The position numbers were made by a program, and so were the translations under genes. Source: Halichoerus grypus (taxonomy: Eukaryota; Chordata; Mammalia; Carnivora; Phocidae). From it: 64,000 nt of DNA. The stretch covers positions 50,683,008 to 50,747,007 of the forward strand of contig NC_135718.1 in the NCBI RefSeq assembly GCF_964656455.1, written 5' to 3'. The notes below the pieces were generated by a model. That model was not told where the DNA came from, searched no databases, and saw nothing but the letters and a program-made list of their open reading frames with translations. This document shows positions 23,278-34,517 of this stretch, in pieces (the stretch's first letter is position 1; each line of letters begins with the position of its first letter).

Positions 23278-23590
23278 ATTAAACTAGCACAAACTTCGTA
23301 ATTGAAGCCATTAATAGCAGTAAAATAAGTTGTCCATCCTACATGTAATTTGTAGTAATATTTGGTTACTGAGATTAATTTCTAGTAATGAAATACTAAT
23401 TAAACCATTTATTGAGTAATGTATTTGCTCGGTGGTGTTTTATGGGTGTTCACTTATAAATATTTTAATTACTTTTGCTAAGTAATTAGAATTTACTAAA
23501 TAATTTCCAAACTATTTATTAATTTCTAGCAATTCTCAGCCAACCAACAAGTAATTGTTTTACTTTATATCAGTAATTAAAGTCCTTTTT
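23278..23590. promoter_or_regulatory. AT-rich block dense in TAATT homeodomain-type sites
   Basis: More than ten TAATT/AATTA/TTAAT cores occur in about 310 bp. A 15-bp motif recurs: TAATTTGTAGTAATA (23346-23360), TAATTTCTAGTAATG (23376-23390) and TAATTTCTAGCAATT (23520-23534); the first two are exactly 30 bp apart. The block has no transposon hallmarks. An enhancer role is inferred. Confidence 0.4.
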
Positions 23591-23877
23591 TTTTTTAAGC
23601 TTTGAGTGAAGAGAAAGACAGTAATACAGTAATAAAGACAGTCTGTTCTATCACATGGGGTTGGGTGTATTAAAACAAAAACAGACATAAAAATCACCCC
23701 CTTAATCCAACATTACTCAAACACTCTTGCCATTTCTGTTTTATTGTTTATATCTTAACAGCCTTTTTGTATGGATGCATATACTATTTTTTTTCAAATT
23801 GAGATCATAACCATATGCTTTCTGGCCACAGAATTTTGTCAATTTTTATATCATACTTTGTATTCAATGTCAAACCA

Positions 23878-24062
23878 GGGGCACCTGGGTGGCTAAGTCA
23901 GTTAAGCACCTGCCTTTGGCTCAGGTCATTATCCCATGGTCCTGGGATCGAGCCCTGCATCCAGCTCCCTGCCCAGCAGGGAGTCTGCTTCTCCTTCTGC
24001 CCCTGCCCCCCAACTCATGCTCTCTCTATATAAATCAAATAAATAAATAATATCTTTTTTAA
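23878..24062 (+). mobile_element. CAN SINE, plus strand
   Basis: Has the head GGGGCACCTGGGTGGCTAAG, the tail AAATAAATAAATAATATC, and a target-site duplication AATGTCAAACCA (23866-23877) / AATGTCAGACCA (24063-24074) with one mismatch. Confidence 0.92.
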
Positions 24063-24645
24063 AATGTCAGACCATCCTAGAGGGAGATTTTCTTGAACAG
24101 TTTAAGAGACTTTCTACCTCTATGCACCTATTATGTGTCAGACACTATGCAAAGTAACTTACGTACTCTGCCTCTGTTTCAACACCGTGAGGATAAACTA
24201 TGGTGTGGCAGTGACCTTGTGTAAAACTGGGCCTCCTCACACTGTAGTCTCAGCATAAAGTCATCTTCAATAAAATAATGGTCTGGGAGAAAAAAACTTA
24301 CTGAAATAAATGACTATATCTACTTTTATCTATAAAAATAAGATCATAGTGACTTTAGTTCTGGGACCTGCTTTTCTCACTTGAAATATTATAAACACCT
24401 TCCCACATCAGTAAATACGGAGGAGCAGCAGTGTCTTTTTTCATAGCTGCATAGTATTCCATGAAGATACCCCCATTTAATATCAAATTTCATGATTGCT
24501 GAACATTTGGGTTGTTTTCAGTTGTCCACTATTGTGAACAAAACTATAATGAATGTCATTATACATGTACACTTGTCCAGCTTTTCCTTAGAATGTATTC
24601 CTGGAAGTAGAATTTCAGGGTCAAGGTCTATGAACATTTTTAAGA

Positions 24646-24842
24646 CTTTTTTTTTTTAAAGATTTTATTTATCTACTTGACAGAGACACAGCGAGAGAGG
24701 GAACAGAAGCAGGGGGAGTGGGAGAGGGAGAAGCAGGCCTCCCACAGAGCAGGGAGCCCGATGCGGGGCTCAATCCCAGGACCCTGGGATCATGACCTGA
24801 GCCGAAGGCAGATGCTTAATGACTGAGCCACCCAGGCGCCCC
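24646..24842 (-). mobile_element. CAN SINE, minus strand
   Basis: Has the minus-strand head GGGGGCGCCTGGGTGGCTCAG and the duplication CATTTTTAAGA at 24635-24645 and 24843-24853. Confidence 0.92.
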
Positions 24843-24979
24843 CATTTTTAAGATTTTTTATTCATCCTGTCCACATGTCTCAAAAAAGACTGGACAAATT
24901 TGTACTCCCACCAGCAGCATTGGAAGACCTGTCCCCCTGTGCTCTGTGCAATTATTATTACTTTAAATCTCACATCATC

Positions 24980-25172
24980 AGGGACACCTGGGTGGCTCAG
25001 TCAGTTAAGCGTCTGCCTTTGGCTCAGGCCATGATCCTGGGGTCCTGGGATCAAGTCCCGCATTGGGCTCCTTGCTCAGCAGGGAGCCTGCTTCTCCCTC
25101 TGCCTGCTATTCCTTCTGCTCGTGCTCTCTCCCTCTCTGACACACAAATAAATATATAATCTTTTTTTTCTT
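24980..25172 (+). mobile_element. CAN SINE, plus strand
   Basis: Has the head GGGACACCTGGGTGGCTCAG and an AAATAAATATATAATC tail. The flanks AAATCTCACATCA (24965) and AAATCTCATGTCA (25173) form an imperfect duplication, so this copy is somewhat older. Confidence 0.9.
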
Positions 25173-25189
25173 AAATCTCATGTCATTTG

Positions 25190-26221
25190 TTCTTGCTCCC
25201 TGTCCAAGCAGGGAAGTGGTCCAGGAGCCATTCCGAATCACAGAGCCTCACAAACCACCTCTGCACTGGCTCGGGAGAAACACGGTTGGTTGCTCACAAA
25301 GACCTACATGCTATGTCTTCATAACACCAAAATGTTTAAAACCATTCCCTAGCACACCCATCCCCTCCCCGACCCCAGTCCCCTTCTTTCCAGCCAGGAA
25401 CTCTGTGTCCCTGAAAGGGGGCTTGGCTCACTGCTGCCAGATGCCTGCCTCATGTGCTGGCAGAATAGGTACCTATCCTTGGGCTTTCCCTTTAGCTCTT
25501 GACAAAATATCTCCCCCACCAGCATTGCAGGGCCTAAAGCTTCTTCCATTATGGCATCACTCAGCAGTTAACTATGCAGTCACAGTTTGGTCTGTGAGAC
25601 ATGATCTAATAAGTTTTTCAGAGTCTCTCCCGTCTCCTTTCCAATGCTCCACCCTCACCCACTGCCACGTCACCTGATGCCTTTGGCCACCCAAGGTCCC
25701 CATCCTTAGCCCCATTCCTCCTCTCTGAGAGAGCTACCTTGAATAATTTTTTAGCACATGTGAGAAGCATCCTCCTACAAACAAACCAAAAAGCCTTTTT
25801 AGAGGAGATATTTCAACAAGTCTCTGAGTAAAGAGAGGGAGGCAAATTCATGGGAGAGAAAGAATGACTTGAGAGAAGGCTTGGTGTTGGAGACACAACA
25901 GAGGGTCAACTGAAGTTGCTCCCTCCCAGAAGGGAGCCACAAAGCAGAGCTGGTGCTCAATCCATGTTTGTTGTTTCTCCAAAGAATGGATAATTCCCAC
26001 AGGCACCCTGCATTATTTTCCTTTATTCTCTGTATCCATTTCCTCTCTCCCCCTAAAAAGTATCAAGTCTCAGACATCTCTCTATTCCCTCAAAAGAGGA
26101 GAGGAAGAGTTGCAAGAAGCCCCCAGCATTGCTCCCCACTTCCCAGACAGGTCATGGAAGATGAAAACCAGGCCTGGCTGCCCTTAGCAGAAACCCCCCT
26201 TCCCCATAAACCAGAATAGAG
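25190..26221. other. Unique non-coding sequence
   Basis: A 165-codon frame at 25180-25677 has no family resemblance and a composition like its surroundings. No gene recognised. Confidence 0.5.
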
Positions 26222-26437
26222 CTCATTTTAATAATAGCTAATATCTATTGAATCCTTACAATGTGACAGGCCTTTTGTTAAGCACGTTACACACATTATA
26301 TCACTTAAATGATATATTTATTTTTACTTAACTAACGAGAAAGTGAGACGCATAGAGTTTAAGTGAAGAGCTGCTAAGTGGGAGAAGCCAGGCTCAGAAT
26401 CCAGCTTTCTCTAATTTCCGGAGCCCAACATATACTT
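26222..26437 (-). mobile_element. MIR element, minus strand
   Basis: 'aataatagctaatatctattgaatccttacaatgtgacagg', 'taagcacgttacacacattatatcactt', 'gctaagtgggagaagccaggctcagaatccag' is a diverged reverse-complement MIR. Confidence 0.7.
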
Positions 26438-26452
26438 AAGTATCATATTCTA

Positions 26453-26634
26453 GGGCACCTGGGAGGCTCAGTTGTTAGGCATCTGCCTTCGGCCGGGGTC
26501 ATGATCCCAGGGTCCTAGGATCGAGCCCCGCATCAGGCTCCCTGCTTCTCCCTCTCCCTCTCCCACGCCCCCTGCTTGTGTTCCCCTCTCGCTATCTCTC
26601 TCTCTGTCAAATAAATAAAATCTTTAAAAAAGAA
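26453..26634 (+). mobile_element. CAN SINE, plus strand
   Basis: Has a 15-bp perfect target-site duplication AAGTATCATATTCTA at 26438-26452 and 26635-26649. The internal sequence lacks part of the 'gctcagcggggagcctg' block, a subfamily or deletion feature. Confidence 0.94.
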
Positions 26635-26649
26635 AAGTATCATATTCTA

Positions 26650-27224
26650 TTGTCTCCACACAGTACGTGATCTGTAAGGGTAAGACAAAGATAGGAAAAA
26701 GAGAGGGAAAGAGGGAGGAAGGAAGAAAACTTTACATCACTGTAATGCAGGGGAAATAGTGTCCTTTACCATAAGTAGAAGGTAACGTTAAAATAAACAC
26801 AATTAAAATGTTGGTCCACATGTCACCTAAAGTCATTGGTTCTACTTTTGAGAAACAATGGAATATTTTATCTCTTTCTAGCACACAATTCTACAGTTTA
26901 CAAGGGTTAAACAGGCTATTTTCTAAAGGAAAACTAGGTTCCGTGGGCCTTGGGCATGTGGGTAATAAAATCCTAAAAGCAGAGGCTGGGTTTCATTTAA
27001 CTCTCTCTTCTCCATAAACATTTAATACAGTGTCTGGCCCAGGGTGGATTTGTGAAAGATGAATTATGAATCCCCTTCCCCTTTCTGGGTCTTAGTGTCC
27101 CCATCAAGCAAAGAGGGCTGGACTAGCTGATCCTTAAGGTACTTGTCACTCTGCAAGGCATTGGTCCATTGGATTTCGGTGGTTGCTTTCTTACTGGTTG
27201 TCTGACTTTCTGCTCCATCACCCC
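26650..27224. other. Unique non-coding sequence
   Basis: No gene recognised. There is a GA-rich run at about 26694-26730. Confidence 0.5.
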
Positions 27225-28025
27225 TGTGGTAAGCAGAACTCTAAAGATAACTAAGATTTCCATCCCCTGGTTATTCAAATACCGGCCCAGGTACTGCTGT
27301 GAAGGGCTTTTGCAGACGTAATTAAAGACCAAATCAGTTGACCTTAAGATGCGTAGATAATCTTGTAGGCTTAACCCAATAAGGTGAGCCTTTTGAAAGC
27401 AATGAGTTTTCTCCCACTGGTAGCAGAACAAGAAGTTAGAGAGATTCCAAGTGTGAGGGGAAGTCAGCCTAGAGGAGGTTCTCTGCTGCTGAGATGGAGG
27501 GGGCCACATGGAAGGACCTATGAGTGATACCCATTCCCATCCCAGCCAGGGAGAAAAAGGGGACCTTGGTCCTACAGCTCCCAGAACCTGAAATAGCCGA
27601 CAACCTGAATGAGCTTGGAAGTAGATTCTTCCCCAGAACCTCCAATAAGATCTCAACCTGGCTAATATCTTGATTTTGACCTTGTGAGATCCTGAGCAGA
27701 GAGCCCAGCCAAGCCACCTGGCCTTTATTTTTTTGAGATTTTATTTATTTATTTATTTGAGAGAGAGAGAGAGAGCGTGCACAAGCAGGGGGAGCAGCAG
27801 AGGGAGAGGGAGAAGCAGGCCCGCTGAGTGGGGAGCCCGATGCAGGGCTCAATCCCAGGACCCTGAGATCATGACCTGAGCCCAGGAGAGATGCTTAACC
27901 GACTGAGCCACCCAGATGCCCCAAGCCACCTGGACTCAATGACCTCTGGAACTGTGAGATAATAAATGGGTATTGTTTTAAGCTGCTAAAATTGTGGTAA
28001 TTTTTTATGCAGCAACAGAAAATGC
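27225..28025 (+). mobile_element. Ancient LTR-like repeat (MLT1/MER type), split by a SINE
   Basis: The order 'ttccatcccctggttattcaaata', 'gggcttttgcagacgtaattaaagaccaaatcagttgacctta', 'gagttttctcccactgg', 'gagcttggaagtagattcttccccagaacctcc', 'ttgattttgaccttgtgagatcctgagcagagagcccagc', 'gaactgtgagataataaatgggtattgttttaagctgctaaaattgtgg' is a widespread mammalian interspersed repeat. I cannot fix the family name. The 177-codon antisense frame inside it is not a gene. Confidence 0.6.
27722..27922 (-). mobile_element. CAN SINE, minus strand
   Basis: Inserted in the LTR-like repeat; duplication AAGCCACCTGG at 27711-27721 and 27923-27933. A GA microsatellite (about 27760-27773) lies inside it. 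Confidence 0.93.
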
Positions 28026-28949
28026 AATTCCCCATCTTATTCCTACCAACCCATGCTGTTGTTATTATTTTGGGGAAAGAAATCAATTTGGGGAATTTTG
28101 AGCTAAGTCTTCTTTCTGTCAATTTCATGTGAGTCTAACAAGCAAATATTAAGTACTGAATTCCTGCTGTGTCCCCAGGTCCTCTATTGGAAGCCAGTAA
28201 TATAATTTTGAGGTAAAATTGTGTGGAATACACAGGTGAGCAGGAGTGTGACAGATCGCAGAACAATGTGCACTGGAGATGTTGAGTAGGCTTCATGGAA
28301 TAATTGAAACATGAATACTGGGTAGTTTTAAAATTGGCAGAGAAGGGATAGGGGTTGAGAAATTCTGGGTAAAGGGCAAAGCACAAGCAAAGGAGTGGAG
28401 TGGTAAGAATGAGCAGGATGTCAATCTATGTTGGTTCCTGAGGGCAGGGCAGGTTTCTTCAAGCCCTGTCACTGGAAATTAGCTATTGTGCTGAGGTAGC
28501 AGTTAACAAGGCCAGGTAAACAAATAGTGTGTTTCTAGGCAGGAGTGGAGGCTGGCTTAGTGTTGGAAAAAGAAAGGTGAAAGGAAGGTCCAGGAAGGAG
28601 AAGTAGAAAGGACCAAAAAAAAAAAAAAAAGAGCAAAACTTGCCATGAAACAGATCCAAGTTATGGTAAAGGGATAAAGGCCAAGAGGGAGGACACAAGG
28701 ACAAAAGCACAGGCTTGGGTCTCCACCTCCACTACCTCGAAAGGGAGGGGGAGGAGATAAACCATCAGCCCTTGAGCCCCGTGCCTTGTATAGGAGATGA
28801 CGCAGGCTTCGCAGGCGGAAGCCCGGACAGTGAGTAGATGGGCTTGCTACCGGGGATTGCTCACACTGGGAAGCAGGGAAAGGGTCACTAGAAAGATAGG
28901 TTGGGGCCAGACTCTAAGGGACCTCGAAAGCTAGGAAGTAAAACAGAGG
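28026..28949. other. Unique non-coding sequence
   Basis: No gene recognised. An A tract lies at about 28615-28631. Confidence 0.5.
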
Positions 28950-29095
28950 TTTTCAATCTTGACTGAACATTAGAATAACCTGGGGCTCTTTTAAAAATAC
29001 TGATTGATATCCATACCCCTGGTTCAACTCGGGGCTTAAGAGTTTAAAAAGTATCACACAGGTTATTCTAATATTCCACCAAGGCTGAGAACTGC
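28950..29095. mobile_element. MER5A-like DNA transposon remnant
   Basis: The terminal blocks 'aggttttcaatcttgactgaacattagaataacctgggg' and 'caggttattctaatattccaccaaggctgagaac' are reverse complements of each other with mismatches, as in short hAT-Charlie MER5A elements. Confidence 0.75.
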
Positions 29096-29241
29096 AGATC
29101 TAGAGTTTGGACTCTACCTGCTAGTCAGTGCAGCCTGGGAAGGATGTGTGAGTGACTTAATACCATGGAAAACAATACTAAAGGGAAAGAAGACCAAGTG
29201 AAAATAATAATAGTAAATAACAATACAGCAGTTTTTGGATT

Positions 29242-29255
29242 CCAGACACTTTTCT
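29242..29255. repeat. Target-site duplication of L1 copy A (left)
   Basis: CCAGACACTTTTCT, identical to 36375-36388. The nick site inferred is TTCT/AA, an accepted variant of the L1 endonuclease target. Confidence 0.93.
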
Positions 29256-29723
29256 TTTTTTTTTAATTTTTTTTTTATTGTTATGTTAATCCCCATACAT
29301 TACATCATTAGTTTTAGATATAGTGTTCCATGATTCATTGTTTGTGCATAACACCCAGTGCTCCATGCAGAACGTGCCCTCCTCAATACCCATCACCAGG
29401 CTAACCCATCCTCCCAACCCCCTCCCCTCTAGAACCCCCAGTTTGTTTTTCAGAGTCCATCATCTCTCATGGTTCTTCTCCCCCTCCGATTTCCCCCCTT
29501 CATTCTTCCCCTCCTGCTACATTCTTCTTCTTTTTTTCTTTCTTAACATATATTGCATTATTTGTTTCAGAGGTACAGATCTGAGATTCAACAGTCCTGC
29601 ACAATTCACAGCGCTTACCAGAACACATACCCTCCCCAGTGTCCATCACCCAGTCACCCCATCCCTCCCACCCCACCCCCCACTCCAGCAACCCTCAGTT
29701 TGTTTCCTGAGATTAAGAATTCC

Positions 29724-32700
29724 TCATATCAGTGAGGTCATATGATACATGTCTTTCTCTGTTTGACTTATTTCGCTCAGCATAATACCCTCCAGTTCCA
29801 TCCACGTCGTTGCAAATGGCAAGATCTTATTCCTTTTGATGGCTGCATAATATTCCATTGCATATATATACCACATCTTCTTTATCCATTCATCTGTTGA
29901 TGGACATCTTGGCTCTTTCCACAGTTTGGCTATTGTGGACATTGCTGCTATAAACATCGGGGTGCACGTAGCCTTTCGGGTCCCTACTTTTGTATCTTTG
30001 GGGTAAATACCCAGTAGTGCAATTGCTGGATCATATGGTAGCTCTATTTTCAACTTTTTGAGGAACCTCCATACTGTTTTCCAGAGTGGCTGCACCAGCT
30101 TGCATTCCCACCAACAGTGTAGGAGGGTTCCCCTTTCTCCGCATCCCCGCCAACATCTGTCATTTCCTGACTTGTTAATTTTAGCCATTCTGACTGGTGT
30201 GAGGTGGTATCTCATTGAGGTTTTGATTTGGATTTCCCTGATGCCGAGCGATATTGAACACTTTTTCATGTGTCTGTTGGCCATTTGGATGTCTTCTTTG
30301 GAGAAATGTCTGTTCATGTCTTCTGCCCATTTCTTGATTGGATTCTTTGTTCTTTTGGTGTTGAGTTTGATGAGTTCTTTATAGATTTTGGATACTAGCC
30401 CTTTATCTGATATGTCATTTGCAAATATCTTCTCCCATTCTGTCAGTTGTCTTTTGGTTTTGTTGACTGTTTCCTTTGCTTTGCAAAAGCTTTTTATCTT
30501 GATGAAGTCCCAATAGTTCATTTTTGCCCTTGCTTCCCTTGCCTTTGGCGATGTTTCTAGGAAGAAGTTGCTGCGGCTGAGGTCGAAGAGGTTGCTGCCT
30601 GTGTTCTCCTTTAGGATTTTGATGGACTCCTGTCTCACATTGAGGTCTTTCAACCATTTGGAGTCTATTTTTGTGTGTGGTGTAAGGAAATGGTCCAGTT
30701 TCATTCTTCTGCATGTGGCTGTCCAATTTTCCCAACACCATTTGTTGAAGAGACTGTCTTTTTTCCATTGGACATTCTTTCCTGCTTTGTCGAAGATTAG
30801 TTGACCATAGAGTTGAGGGTCCATTTCTGGGCTCTCTATTCTGTTCCATTGATCTATGTGTCTGTTTTTGTGCCAGTACCATACTGTCTTGATGATGACA
30901 GCTTTGTAGTAGAGCTGGAAGTCCGGAATTGTGATGCCGCCGGCTTTGCTTTTCTTTTTCAACATTCCTCTGGCTATGCGGGGTCTTTTCTGGTTCCATA
31001 CAAATTTTAGGATTATTTGTTCCATTTCTTTGAAGAAAGTGGATGGTATTTTGATGGGGATTGCATTGAATGTGTAGATTGCTCTAGGTAGGATTGACAT
31101 CTTCACAATATTTGTTCTTCCAATCCATGAGCATGGAACGTTTTTCCATTTCTTTGTGTCTTCCTCAATTTCTTTCATGAGTATTTTATAGTTTTCTGAG
31201 TACAGATCCTTTGCCTCTTTGGTTAGATTTATTCCTAGGTATCTTATGGTTTTGGGTGCAATTGTAAATGGGATCGACTCCTTAATTTCTCTTTCTTCTG
31301 ACTTGTTGTTGGTGTATAGGAATGCCACTGACTTCTGTGCATTGATTTTATATCCTGCCACTTGACTGAATTCCTGTATGAGTTCTAGCAATTTTGGGGT
31401 GGAGTCTTTGGGATTTTCCACATAAAGTATCATATCATCTGCAAAGAGTGAGAGTTTGACTTCTTCTTTGCCAATTTGGATGCCTTTGATTTCTTTTTGT
31501 TGTCTGATTGCTGTGGCTAGGACTTCCAATACTATGTTGAATAGCAGTGGTGATAGTGGACATCCCTGCCGCGTTCCTGACCTTAGGGGGAAAGCTCTCA
31601 GTTTTTCCCCATTGAGAATGATATTCGCTGTAGGTTTTTCATAGATGGCTTTTATGATATTGAGGTATGTACCCTCTATCCCTATACTCTGAAGAGTTTT
31701 GATCAAGAAAGGATGCTGTACTTTGTCAAATGCTTTTTCTGCATCTATTGAGAGGATCATGTGATTCTTGTTTTTTCTTTTGTTAATGTATTGTATCACG
31801 TTGATTGATTTGCGGATGTTGAACCAACCTTGCAGCCCAGGGATAAATCCCACTTGGTCGTGGTGAATAATCCTTTTAATGTACTGTTGGATCCTATTGG
31901 CTAGTATTTTGGTGAGAATTTTTGCATCCATGTTCATCAGGGATATTGGTCTGTAATTCTCCTTTTTGATGGGGTCTTTGTCTGGTTTTGGGATCAAGGT
32001 AATGCTGGCCTCATAAAATGAGTTTGGAAGTTTTCCTTCCATTTCTATTTTTTGGAACAGTTTCAGAAGGATAGGTATTAATTCTTCTTGAAATGTTTGG
32101 TAGAATTCCCCTGGGAAGCCATCTGGCCCTGGGCTTTTGTGTTTTGGGAGATTTTTGATGACTGCTTCTATTTCCTTAGTGGTTATAGGTCTGTTCAGGT
32201 GTTCTATTTCTTTCTGGTTCAGTTTTGGTAGTTGATACATCTCTAGGAATGCATCCATTACTTCCAGGTTATCTAATTTGCTGGCATAGAGTTGCTCATA
32301 ATATGTTCTTATAATTGTTTGTATTTCTTTGGTGTTGGTTGTGATTTCTCCTCTTTCATTCATGATTTTGTTGATTTGGGTCATTTCTCTTTTCTTTTTG
32401 ATAAGTCTGGCCAGGGGCTTATCAATCTTGTTAATTCTTTCAAAGAACCAGCTCCTAGTTTCGTTGATCTGTTCTACTGTTCTTTTGGTTTCTATTTCAT
32501 TGATTTCTGCTCTGATCTTTATTATTTCTCTTCTCCTGTTGGGTTTAGGCTTTATTTGCTGTTCTTTCTCCAGCTCCTTTAGGTGTAGGGTTAGGTTGTG
32601 TACTTGAGACCTTTCTTGTTTCTTGAGAAAGGCTTGTATTGCTATATACTTTCCTCTTAGGACTGCCTTTGCTGTATCCCAAAGATTTTGAATAGTTGTG

Positions 32701-33539
32701 TTTTCATTTTCATTGGTTTCCATGAATTTTTTTAATTCTTCTTTAATTTCCTGGTTGACCCATTCATTCTTCAGTAGGATGCTCTTTAGCCTCCATGTAT
32801 TTGAGTTCTTTCCGACTTTCCTCTTGTGATTGAGTTCTAGTTTCAAAGCATTGTGGTCTGAAAATAGGCAGGGAATGATCCCAATCTTCTGGTACCGGTT
32901 GAGACCTGATTTATGACCTAGGATGTGATCTATTCTGGAGAATGTTCCATGGGCACTAGAGAAGAATGTGTATTCCCTTGCTTTGGGATGGAATGTTCTG
33001 AATATGTCTGTGAAGTCCATTTGGTCCAGTGTGTCATTTAAAGTCTTTATTTCCTTGTTGATCTTTTGCTTAGACGATCTATCCATTTCAGTGAGGGGGG
33101 TGTTAAAGTCCCCCACTATTATTGTATTGTTGTCGATGTGTTTCTTTGCTTTTGTTATTAATTGCCTTATATAATTGGCTGCTCCCATGTTAGGGGCATA
33201 GATATTTACAATTGTTAGATCTTCTTGTTGGATAGACCCTTTAAGTATGATATAGTGTCCTTCCTCATCTCTTATTACAGTCTTTGGTTTAAAATCTAAT
33301 TTGTCTGATATAAGGATTGCCACCCCAGCTTTCTTTTGGTGTCCATTAGCATGGTAAATGGTTTTCCACCCCCTCACTTTCAATCTGGGGGTGTCTTTGG
33401 GTCTAAAATGAGTCTCTTGCAGACAGCATATCGATGGGTCTTGTTTTTTAATCCAATCTGATAGCCTGTGTCTTTTGATTGGGGCATTTAGCCCATTTAC
33501 ATTCAGGGTAACTATTGAAAGATAGGAATTCAGTGCCAT
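29724..33539 (-). CDS. L1 ORF2p, endonuclease-reverse transcriptase (copy A)
   Basis: A complete frame of 1271 residues, close to the usual L1 ORF2p length (about 1275). An APE-type endonuclease occupies the first ~235 residues, with N13, E42 (QETH), D144 (VGDFN) and D228/H229 (SDHN). The reverse transcriptase lies at about residues 480-780, with [11 protein letters not shown] and the catalytic FADD (D701, D702). A C-terminal cysteine-rich motif ([18 protein letters not shown]) sits at about residue 1130. The protein nicks target DNA and primes cDNA synthesis on it. It differs from copy B at two residues only (G versus V in the cysteine motif; T versus M near the C-terminus). It lies 81 bases after ORF1 on the same transcript and is presumably translated by reinitiation or termination coupling. 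Annotated as a complete retroelement frame, not a host gene. Confidence 0.96.
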   Translation of the reverse strand: MALNSYLSIVTLNVNGLNAPIKRHRLSDWIKKQDPSICCLQETHFRPKDTPRLKVRGWKTIYHANGHQKKAGVAILISDKLDFKPKTVIRDEEGHYIILKGSIQQEDLTIVNIYAPNMGAANYIRQLITKAKKHIDNNTIIVGDFNTPLTEMDRSSKQKINKEIKTLNDTLDQMDFTDIFRTFHPKAREYTFFSSAHGTFSRIDHILGHKSGLNRYQKIGIIPCLFSDHNALKLELNHKRKVGKNSNTWRLKSILLKNEWVNQEIKEELKKFMETNENENTTIQNLWDTAKAVLRGKYIAIQAFLKKQERSQVHNLTLHLKELEKEQQIKPKPNRRREIIKIRAEINEIETKRTVEQINETRSWFFERINKIDKPLARLIKKKREMTQINKIMNERGEITTNTKEIQTIIRTYYEQLYASKLDNLEVMDAFLEMYQLPKLNQKEIEHLNRPITTKEIEAVIKNLPKHKSPGPDGFPGEFYQTFQEELIPILLKLFQKIEMEGKLPNSFYEASITLIPKPDKDPIKKENYRPISLMNMDAKILTKILANRIQQYIKRIIHHDQVGFIPGLQGWFNIRKSINVIQYINKRKNKNHMILSIDAEKAFDKVQHPFLIKTLQSIGIEGTYLNIIKAIYEKPTANIILNGEKLRAFPLRSGTRQGCPLSPLLFNIVLEVLATAIRQQKEIKGIQIGKEEVKLSLFADDMILYVENPKDSTPKLLELIQEFSQVAGYKINAQKSVAFLYTNNKSEEREIKESIPFTIAPKTIRYLGINLTKEAKDLYSENYKILMKEIEEDTKKWKNVPCSWIGRTNIVKMSILPRAIYTFNAIPIKIPSTFFKEMEQIILKFVWNQKRPRIARGMLKKKSKAGGITIPDFQLYYKAVIIKTVWYWHKNRHIDQWNRIESPEMDPQLYGQLIFDKAGKNVQWKKDSLFNKWCWENWTATCRRMKLDHFLTPHTKIDSKWLKDLNVRQESIKILKENTGSNLFDLSRSNFFLETSPKAREARAKMNYWDFIKIKSFCKAKETVNKTKRQLTEWEKIFANDISDKGLVSKIYKELIKLNTKRTKNPIKKWAEDMNRHFSKEDIQMANRHMKKCSISLGIREIQIKTSMRYHLTPVRMAKINKSGNDRCWRGCGERGTLLHCWWECKLVQPLWKTVWRFLKKLKIELPYDPAIALLGIYPKDTKVGTRKATCTPMFIAAMSTIAKLWKEPRCPSTDEWIKKMWYIYAMEYYAAIKRNKILPFATTWMELEGIMLSEISQTEKDMYHMTSLI

Positions 33540-33620
33540 TGTATTGCCTGTAAAGTGACTGTTACTGTATATTGTTTGTGTTCCTTTCTGGTCTATGTTG
33601 CTTTTAGGCTCTCTCTTTGC

Positions 33621-34517
33621 TTAGAGGACCCCTTTCAATATTTGTTGTAGGGCTGGTTTCGTGTTTGCAAATTCCTTTAGTTTTTGTTTGTCCTGGAAGC
33701 TTTTTATCTCTCCTTCAATTTTCAATGACAGCCTAGCTGGATATAGTATTCTTGGCTGCATATTTTTCTCATTTAGTGCTCTGAATATGTCCTGCCAGTC
33801 CTTTCTGGCCTGCCAGGTCTCTGTGGATAAGTCTGTTGCCAATCTAATGTTTCTACCATTGTAGGTTACATATCTCTTCTCCCGAGCTGCTTTCAGGATT
33901 TTCTCTTTGTCTCTGAGACTCGTAAGTTTTACTATTAGATGTCGGGGTGTTGACCTATTTTTATTGATTTTGAGAGGGGTTCTCTGTGCTTCCTGGATTT
34001 TGATGCCTGTTTCCTTCCCCAAATTAGGGAAGTTCTCTGCTATAATTTGCTCCATTATACCTTCTGCCCCTCTCTCTCTTTCTTCTTCTTCTGGGATCCC
34101 AATTATTCTAATGTTGTTTCATCTTATGGTATCGTTTATCTCTCGAATTCTGCCCTCGTGATCCAGTAGTTGTTTATCTCTCTTTTTCTCAGCTTCTTTA
34201 TTTTCCATCATTTGGTCTTCTATCTCACTGATTCTTTCTTCTGCCTCATTTATCCTAGCAGTTAGCGCCCCCATATTTGATTGCACCTCATTGATAGCCT
34301 TTTTGATTTCTACTTGGTTCGATTTTAGTTCTTTTACTTCTCCAGAAAGGGTTTCTCTAATAACTTCCATGTTTTTTTCAAGCCCAGCTAGTATCTTTAA
34401 AGTGATGATTCTGAACTCTAGATCTGACATCGTACTAATGTCCGTATTGAGTAGGTCCCTGGCAGTCGGTACTACCTCTTGTTCTTTTTGTTGAGGTGAT
34501 TTTTTCCGTCTTGTCAT
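33621..34517 (-). pseudogene. L1 ORF1 with in-frame TGA (copy A)
   Basis: The frame encodes an L1 ORF1p-type RNA-binding chaperone, 298 codons plus stop, cut by TGA at codon 133 (34119-34121). Residues 1-132 (MTRRKKSPQQ...) are basic, then heptad-rich coiled coil (trimerisation). The part after the stop holds the RRM and C-terminal domain (QEAQRTPLKINKNRSTPRH, KEKILKAAREKRY, ARKDWQDIFRALNEKN). The stop therefore falls at the coiled coil/RRM boundary. A downstream ATG (34055) could give 144 residues but lacks the first RRM strand (NNIRIIGIP). A CGA-to-TGA change at a CpG is the likely origin. The same stop is in copy B. Confidence 0.93.

Larger units (their letters stand above)
23690..24960 (-). 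mobile_element. Old L1M fragments, minus strand, split by SINEs
   Basis: Outside the inserted SINEs the text 'catagctgcatagtattccatgaagatac', 'ggttgttttcagttgtccactattgtgaacaaaactataatgaatg', 'ttcctggaagtagaatttcagggtcaa', 'acaaatttgtactcccaccagcagc' is the antisense of an L1 ORF2/3' region. It is strongly diverged. Confidence 0.65.

Noticed and set aside
25180..25677. 165-codon plus-strand frame
   Set aside because: No recognisable domain and no splice or poly(A) context; the length is reachable by chance in 64 kb.
27123..27656. 177-codon minus-strand frame
   Set aside because: It lies inside an ancient LTR-like repeat and is antisense to it, with no protein family signal.
30415..30999. 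194-codon frame overlapping L1 ORF2 (and its mirror at 46359-46943)
   Set aside because: Same strand as ORF2 but a different frame. It is a shadow of the ORF2 sequence and appears in both L1s because they are nearly identical there.
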